DNA of 64,000 bases from Amycolatopsis anabasis. GTDB lineage: Bacteria; Actinomycetota; Actinomycetes; Mycobacteriales; Pseudonocardiaceae. The translations under genes were made by a program, and so were the position numbers. The stretch lies in contig NZ_VTHK01000015.1 in NCBI RefSeq assembly GCF_009765355.1, positions 62,001 through 126,000 on the forward strand, read 5' to 3'. The notes under the pieces were generated by a model, which saw only the letters and a program-made list of their open reading frames with translations, made no database searches and had not been told where the DNA came from. This document shows, piece by piece, positions 59,142 to 64,000 of this stretch (position 1 is its first letter; each line of letters begins with the position of its first letter).

Positions 59142-61205
59142 CTACGCCCGGAACGATTCGCTGGTCAGGACCGAACTGGTGAACCCGTTCGTCGCGGTGA
59201 CCCGCACCTGGATCTCCTGCCCCGGCGGGAACTGGCTCCGGTCCACGGTGACCGTGGGCTCGGGCAACCCCACCCCGACCGTCTGCCAGTTCCGCCCGCG
59301 GTCGGTGCTCACCTGGACGACGAACGTGTGGCCGGTTTCCGCCGGTCGGGCGAGGTCCGCGGCGATCCCGAGCGCGTCCGGACCGGCGGGCACCGCACGC
59401 ACCGCGCGGGCCGCCGGTGGCGTCCCGCCGGCCCGGAAGGTGTCCGCCACCGCGCCGTCGATCACCAGCTCGATCACCGCCGCACCCGGTCCGGCCGGGA
59501 CGATCGTGTCCACGATGCCGACCCGGTCGTCGTCCGGGCCGAGTTCGGAGTTGAGCTGGACCGGCGCCGGATGCTCGGCGAGCGTCCGGCCGTCCGCGGT
59601 GGCGATCCGGAGCACGACCGGGCTCTCCGGTTCCGGTTCGGCCGTTTCCAGGTTCGGCACCGGATTGACGAAACTGACCTTGCCGAGCTGGCGGGTCAGG
59701 TTCACCTGCGCCACCACGCTCACCGCGGTCGGCTCGGCGGGCGTGCCACCGGCCGCCGCGCGCACCGCGGCGCCCGCCCGGTGCGGATCGCGTTCGTCCG
59801 GCCGCCCCGCCGCCATCGCGGGCGCGGGGATGCCGGGCGCCGCGCCCGCGGGCAACGCGTCCTCGGCGAGCAGGCGCCGCCGGATCCCTTCGTAGGTGTA
59901 GACCGACAACCACTGCCGGTTGCAGTAGGTCATCACGTCGTGCCACTGGGTCCCCGGCAGCGCGGCCAGCGGCAGGCCGTTGCCCGGGTCGCCGACGTCG
60001 AACCCGCCGAACCCGCTGTCCGCTGTGGACAGTTGCCCGGCCGGGAACGGGTAGTTGTTCAGATCGTCCTGGGTTTCCCCGCAGAACCCCGGATGCAGGC
60101 GGCCGAAGGTGTGGCCCAGCTCGTGCCCGCCGTACCAGTCCCCGTACGAACCGTCGAAATCCCAGCCCCAGTTGCTCGGCCCGGTCGGCCCGGAAGCCAC
60201 CACCGACGGATCGGGGTTCCCCGGGATCCCGGCCGCGCAGCCGCGCATGAAGAAGCCGCCGTCGCTGACCAGCCCGTAGTAATGGGTCCGCTTGTCGGTG
60301 CCCGCGTTCACGTCGACCGCCCGGATCGCGGAGATCTGCGCGTTGATGTCGCCGCAGCCGAAGGGAACCGCCGCGGTGGCGGCCACCGAAGTCTGCGAGC
60401 TCAGCACCTGCCCCACCGGATACGCCCGGCGCAGCCAGGACACCAGCAGGTTGAAATCCAGGTTGCTGGGCGCGAAGTTCACCGGCGGATTGCCCTGCTG
60501 GTAGCTGATGCGGACGATCCGCACCCGCAGCGGGGCACTGGGCTGGAAGGCGACGATCGGCCGGGACTCGTTGCCGACCGGCAGCACCGCGTTGTTCGCG
60601 GTGTTGGTGACCTTGGCCAGCCGCACCGCGAGCTGCCCGGCGACCGTGGTGCTCGCGGGCAGGACGAAGTTGAGGCTGCGGGCCGCGTCGTTGCGCGTGA
60701 CGGTGATGTTGCCCGCGTCGGCGGGGACGAGCGTCACCGTGTTCGCCGAGTTCACCAGCACCGGCGCGGCGTTCGGGCCGGTGCGCACGGACAGCTGCCC
60801 GGACACGGTCAGCGGCGCGTTCCCGTAGTTGCTCAGGTAGGCCCGCACCACGGTCCGCTTACCGGCGATCAGCGGCACCGAATGGGCGAGATCCTGCACG
60901 GCCTGGGTGACCTCCAGGCCGTCCAGCTGCACCGGCTGGGCCGCGGTGTTCCCGGCCGGCAGCGCCACCCCGGTGATCGTCGCCGAATCGTCCGGATGCG
61001 TGACCTCGACCAGGCGCCCGCTGGTCAGCGCCTGGGCGAGCAACTCGGTCAGGACGTGTTTGTGGGCGCGATCCACTTCCGGCTCGTTGGCCGGGGAACT
61101 GATGGTCAGCAGCTCGTTCGTCGCCGGATCGGCGCCCACCCAGGCACAGGTGATCGGTCCGCTCAACGAGGTGAGCCGCTGGACGTATCCAGTCGTGACT
61201 GCCAT
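59142..61205 (-). CDS. Metzincin-type metalloprotease with a duplicated N-terminal module
   Basis: 687 aa with no signal peptide. The zinc site HELGHTFGRLH (361-371) is the HExxHxxGxxH metzincin motif. Met-turn DVMTYC lies at 423-428. Residues 1-83 (MAVTTGYVQRLTSLSGPITCAWVG ...) are similar along their length to the 83-aa protein of the next upstream gene. A beta-rich region (~95-230) and a C-terminal fibronectin-like region (~590-687) flank the protease. Start: ATG 61205, with GAGGAGAGG upstream at long spacing. The three genes on this strand form one operon. Substrate and export route are unknown. Confidence 0.8.
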   Translation of the reverse strand: MAVTTGYVQRLTSLSGPITCAWVGADPATNELLTISSPANEPEVDRAHKHVLTELLAQALTSGRLVEVTHPDDSATITGVALPAGNTAAQPVQLDGLEVTQAVQDLAHSVPLIAGKRTVVRAYLSNYGNAPLTVSGQLSVRTGPNAAPVLVNSANTVTLVPADAGNITVTRNDAARSLNFVLPASTTVAGQLAVRLAKVTNTANNAVLPVGNESRPIVAFQPSAPLRVRIVRISYQQGNPPVNFAPSNLDFNLLVSWLRRAYPVGQVLSSQTSVAATAAVPFGCGDINAQISAIRAVDVNAGTDKRTHYYGLVSDGGFFMRGCAAGIPGNPDPSVVASGPTGPSNWGWDFDGSYGDWYGGHELGHTFGRLHPGFCGETQDDLNNYPFPAGQLSTADSGFGGFDVGDPGNGLPLAALPGTQWHDVMTYCNRQWLSVYTYEGIRRRLLAEDALPAGAAPGIPAPAMAAGRPDERDPHRAGAAVRAAAGGTPAEPTAVSVVAQVNLTRQLGKVSFVNPVPNLETAEPEPESPVVLRIATADGRTLAEHPAPVQLNSELGPDDDRVGIVDTIVPAGPGAAVIELVIDGAVADTFRAGGTPPAARAVRAVPAGPDALGIAADLARPAETGHTFVVQVSTDRGRNWQTVGVGLPEPTVTVDRSQFPPGQEIQVRVTATNGFTSSVLTSESFRA

Positions 61206-61222
61206 TTCAGCGTCGCCTCTCC

Positions 61223-61474
61223 TCACACCGGGTCGACGCGGACCGAGGTGATCTTCGAGTCGTTGTCGCCGTGGATGGCGGCGACCGCGCGGTAGTTGGT
61301 CGCCGCGGCGGCGAGCGTCTGCACGAGGTTCGCGGCGAACGCGGTGTCCGCGGCGGAGGAGTCGTTGGTGACGGTGAGCAGCGCGGTGTTGTTGGGCGTC
61401 GGCCCGATCCAGGTGCAGGTGAGCGTGTTCGACACGACGGTCAGCCGTTGCACCAAACCGATTGTTTCTGCCAT
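61223..61474 (-). CDS. 83-aa protein paralogous to the metzincin N-terminus
   Basis: 83 aa, MAETIGLVQRLTVVSNTLTCTWIGP ... IHGDNDSKITSVRVD. The protease shares VQRLT-SN-TCxWxG, a central AFAANL/HVLTELL helix and the C-terminal HxDxSxITxV pattern. It has no known domain that I can name. The ATG lies 45 bp after the SCP2-like gene. It may be a partner that occupies the same docking site as the protease N-terminus; this is inference. Confidence 0.75.
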   Translation of the reverse strand: MAETIGLVQRLTVVSNTLTCTWIGPTPNNTALLTVTNDSSAADTAFAANLVQTLAAAATNYRAVAAIHGDNDSKITSVRVDPV

Positions 61475-61518
61475 GACATTAACCCCCTAGGGTTGCGATG
61501 CGGTCGGAAAGTCACTAT

Positions 61519-61857
61519 TCAGAGCGGGTGCTTCAACAGGCCGAGTTCGAGTGCCAGATCGCTCAGGTGCCGCAAATCCCCGCGCACCCGGATACCGCCG
61601 TTGAGGAACTGTTCGCGCGCGTCGACCTTTCCGTCGAGAACGGACTGGACGGCCCGCGCGTCGCCGAGCACCTCGATCAGCGGCTGGGCGTCCACCCCGG
61701 CGGTTTCGGCCACCTGGACCTCTTTCCCGCCGGTGGACAGCTGATAGGTGCCGCCGCCCTCGCCCGTCAACCGCAACACGATCTCGCCCGGCCGCGCGCT
61801 GCGCGCGTCCGCGATCCTGGCCGCGAGCTGTCCCACCGATTTCCGCACGTCTCCCAT
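61519..61857 (-). CDS. SCP2 sterol-binding-domain-like protein
   Basis: 112 aa. Residues 20-105, GEIVLRLTGEGGGTYQLSTGGKEVQVAE ... PLIEVLGDARAVQSVLDGKVDAREQFLNGGIRVRGDLRHLSDLALELGLL, have the SCP2 pattern, including the conserved GGIRVRGD. The ATG at 61857 is preceded by GGAGGTGATC. SCP2 domains bind hydrophobic ligands. It is the first gene of the metzincin operon. An upstream in-frame ATG (61911) is less likely. Confidence 0.77.
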   Translation of the reverse strand: MGDVRKSVGQLAARIADARSARPGEIVLRLTGEGGGTYQLSTGGKEVQVAETAGVDAQPLIEVLGDARAVQSVLDGKVDAREQFLNGGIRVRGDLRHLSDLALELGLLKHPL

Positions 61858-62153
61858 GCGGATCACCTCCGAGAATTTTCGAAATGAGCCTGTACGGTGC
61901 CCGAAAATCATGTCAGCGCCGCCCCTGGAAAAATGGGGCCGATGGTCCGCCTTAGGGGAGTCCCGGGCTGCCCTTTAGGCACCGCGTAAAACCACTCGAA
62001 ATCGAATGGGTCTCAATTTCGGCTCGGCGGGTATTTGCCGCGCGGCCCGGGGTGGCCGCCGGGGCCGCGCCCGCCCGGCCCCGGCGGAGCCGCGGTTTCT
62101 GTCAGACCCCCTCCCCATACTGCCCGTAGTCCCACAACCACGAGGAGGAAGCG

Positions 62154-62642
62154 ATGTGCTGGCAATGCGATCATCCGGGCAGCACCCGGGAGGACTACCT
62201 CGCCCACCTGCTGGACGTCGTCGCCCGCTGCGGCTGGGCGGTGGAAGGTATCGAACGAGATCGGAGCCATCCGCCCTGGGCGTACACCATCGGGCTCACC
62301 GAGCACGACCGGCCGGAGCTGGTGGTCACCGGTATGCCGCTCGCCCCGGCGTACATCCTGCTGAACTCGGTCGCCACCCACCTGCTGCACGCGCGGGCTC
62401 CCGAACCGGGTGAGCGGATCCCGTGGCACGACGGCCCGCTCATCGAGATCGTCGAAATCGCCGAACCCTCGGCGCATCTGAACTCGGCCGTCGCTCTCTA
62501 CGGGGCCGCCATACGCGCGCTGCAACTGGTGCACGCGGACGATCGCGGCGGCTGGCCGTGGGATCGCGGATATCGCGGATGCCGGGGCGGGCAGCCCGTA
62601 CTCGGCCTGCGGGCCCGCGACCCGTCGCCGGGCCCGCCGTGA
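62154..62642 (+). CDS. DUF4262 domain protein
   Basis: 162 aa, MCWQCDHPGSTREDYLAHLLDVVARCGWAVEGIE then PPWAYTIGLTEHDRPELVVTGM, the defining DUF4262 pattern. It starts with ATG after GAGGAGGAAG. Two N-terminal cysteines (CWQC) are conserved in the family; function is unknown. The C-terminus is Gly/Arg/Pro-rich and poorly conserved. It ends 13 bp from the convergent YCII gene. Confidence 0.85.
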   Translation: MCWQCDHPGSTREDYLAHLLDVVARCGWAVEGIERDRSHPPWAYTIGLTEHDRPELVVTGMPLAPAYILLNSVATHLLHARAPEPGERIPWHDGPLIEIVEIAEPSAHLNSAVALYGAAIRALQLVHADDRGGWPWDRGYRGCRGGQPVLGLRARDPSPGPP

Positions 62643-62655
62643 CGCGGCGAGGGTC

Positions 62656-63033
62656 CTAGCCTTCGGGCGCGGCCTCGGCCTCGACCTCGGCCTGATCCAG
62701 CACCGGCCGGACCTCCATCGCGAAGGTCCGCGCGACCGGAGTGCTCGCCGCGATCTCGATCGCCCGGTCGAGGCTCGCGCAGTCGACCAGGAAGTACCCG
62801 GCGAGGTGCTCCTTGGCCTCGATGAACGGTCCGTCGGTGACCGCGGGGACCCCGTCCCGCACCCGCACCACCTTGGTCGCCTCCGGCAGCCGGAGGGCCT
62901 GCGTGTCGACCAGTTCGCCGGATTCGGCGAGTTTCCATTTCAGGTCGACCAGCTCGCGCAGGCCCGCCCGGTCCTCGTCGGAACCGGTCCAGGGCGCCTC
63001 GGGATTCTGGTAGATCAGCAGCAGGTACTTCAC
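62656..63033 (-). CDS. YCII-related (DGPF) domain protein
   Basis: 125 aa. MKYLLLIYQNPEAP opens the fold and VTDGPFIEAKEHLAGYFLVDCASLDRAIEIA is the DGPF signature of small dimeric YCII proteins, often next to ECF sigma factors. No sigma factor lies in the window. The start is a GTG. Function is unknown. Confidence 0.85.
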   Translation of the reverse strand: MKYLLLIYQNPEAPWTGSDEDRAGLRELVDLKWKLAESGELVDTQALRLPEATKVVRVRDGVPAVTDGPFIEAKEHLAGYFLVDCASLDRAIEIAASTPVARTFAMEVRPVLDQAEVEAEAAPEG

Positions 63034-63180
63034 GCCCGCATGATGGCACGTGCGCCGGGCGGGCGCGCTGGAATCGGTGCGGCCGACGATGTCGAGAACG
63101 TCCCGGCCGCACCGACCCCCGGTGAAACGTACCCGCGAGGTCGCGGAAGAACGCGGCTTCGCGTCACCGGGAGGAGTTCG

Positions 63181-63981
63181 ATGTTGCTGGAAAACAAGAA
63201 CGCCGTGATCTACGGAGGCGGCGGGGTGATCGGCGGCGCGGTGGCCCGTGCCTTCGCCCTGGAGGGAGCCCGGATCTTCCTCGCCGGACGGACGCGCGCA
63301 CCGCTCGAAGCGGTGGCTGGCGAGATCGGCCACACGGGCGGGACGGCGGACGTCGCGCTGGTCGACGCCCTGGACGCACGGGCCGTCGACCGGCATGCCG
63401 ACGAGGTGGCCGAACGGGCGGGTGGCATCGACGTTTCGTTCAACGCGATCGGGATCGACAACGGGGAGCAGGCGATCCCACTCGTCGAACTGCCGGTCGA
63501 GGCGTACCTCATCCCCGTCACGACCTACGCGCGCACGCATTTCCTGACCGCGAAGGCGGCGGCCCGGCACATGGTGGAGCGGGGATCCGGGGTGATCCTG
63601 CCGTTGTCGGCGCCGATGGCCCGGATGCCCACGGCGCTGTCCGGCAGTTTCGGGATCGGGTTCGCGGCGGTCGAATGCCTCGCCCGGCAACTGGCCGCCG
63701 AACTCGGCCCGCACGGCGTCCGGGTGGTCTGCCTGCGGCTCGACGGGATTCCGGAGTCGGCGTCGCTGGGCTCGCACACCCGCCAGGTGTGGGGGCGTGC
63801 CGCCGAACGCCTCGGAATCGGCCTGGACCGGCTGCTGGAGATGGTCGGGTCGGGCGGCGTGCGCGGGCGCCCGCTGACCGCGGCCGAAGTCGCGGAAGCG
63901 GCGGTGCTGGCCGCCACGGACCGCGCCACCGCCCTCACCGGGACCGTGGTCAACCTGACCAGCGGTGCGGTGCTCGACTGA
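63181..63981 (+). CDS. SDR family protein lacking the catalytic Tyr and Lys
   Basis: 266 aa. The cofactor motif is IYGGGGVIGGAVARAFA, with FLAGRT after it and FNAIGID as an NNAG-like station. Where the YxxxK active site is expected, the sequence reads GSFGIGFAAVECLARQLAAELG: Phe replaces both Tyr and Lys. LPLSAPMARM holds the usual Ser. It may still bind NAD(P) but should not carry out standard SDR chemistry. It starts with ATG after GGAGGAG and is divergent from the YCII gene. Confidence 0.8.
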   Translation: MLLENKNAVIYGGGGVIGGAVARAFALEGARIFLAGRTRAPLEAVAGEIGHTGGTADVALVDALDARAVDRHADEVAERAGGIDVSFNAIGIDNGEQAIPLVELPVEAYLIPVTTYARTHFLTAKAAARHMVERGSGVILPLSAPMARMPTALSGSFGIGFAAVECLARQLAAELGPHGVRVVCLRLDGIPESASLGSHTRQVWGRAAERLGIGLDRLLEMVGSGGVRGRPLTAAEVAEAAVLAATDRATALTGTVVNLTSGAVLD

Positions 63982-64000
63982 CCGGGCGGCTACGACGGCA

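Noticed and set aside
1..64000. tRNA, rRNA, insertion sequences or prophage att sites
   Set aside because: No tRNA-like fold, rRNA segment, transposase or integrase sequence was found on either strand.

Overview
The window comes from a high-GC actinomycete chromosome. GTG and TTG starts, GAGGAG-type ribosome binding sites, deazaflavin (F420) and AfsR-type proteins, and XRE/DUF5753 plus DUF397 pairs all fit. The palindromic intergenic repeats and the recurrent word GTCCACTGTGGAC suggest Amycolatopsis or a close Pseudonocardiaceae relative. That assignment is inference; no rRNA or tRNA gene is present to confirm it.

Metabolic half (1-39.6 kb): a maleate-isomerase-like gene cut by the window edge; a 2-hydroxyacid dehydrogenase/amidase/aldo-keto reductase set; a complete pqqA-C-D-E-B operon, including an unlisted 32-codon pqqA, facing a secreted PQQ-dependent sugar dehydrogenase; a wax ester synthase; a GST/flavin oxidase/PPOX run; an F420 reductase/MarR pair; a seven-gene operon-like run (TPP enzyme, HyuA, HyuB, SDR, GntR, ornithine-cyclodeaminase-like); a Tat-exported M28 peptidase; a CoA-transferase/acyl-CoA dehydrogenase pair; an XRE-DUF5753/DUF397 pair; a PRPP synthetase paralogue facing a class III aminotransferase; a secreted trypsin; GntR and IclR regulators facing a nitrilase/permease pair; a DUF4360 secreted protein; and an ArsR regulator facing a compact P450-like protein, a PEP-mutase-like enzyme and an OsmC protein.

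Conflict and peptide-modification island (39.6-58.2 kb): this is the most interesting part. A trypsin-like protease with a C-terminal EAD2-like domain, a VMAP-like protein with an N-terminal EAD2-like domain, a MoxR AAA+ ATPase and a 1,493-residue vWA/NB-ARC/TPR protein form a VMAP-type ternary conflict system. Its NB-ARC/TPR half resembles the TPR protein of FxSxx-COOH RiPP systems. Convergent with it lies a two-gene unit: an HExxH-motif peptide-modification protein and an 86-codon candidate precursor with no radical SAM enzyme. The precursor contains a TTA codon and lacks the FxSxx C-terminus. A Tet(M)-like ribosome-protection GTPase with an upstream ORF, an AfsR-type STAND regulator and a NACHT NTPase follow.

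Tail (58.3-64 kb): a methyltransferase; an SCP2-like / 83-aa protein / metzincin operon in which the 83-aa protein is paralogous to the protease N-terminus; a DUF4262 protein; a YCII protein; and an SDR lacking its catalytic Tyr and Lys.

Every convergent gene pair separated by more than about 60 bp has a long inverted repeat or a repeat block in the gap; the others overlap or nearly abut.
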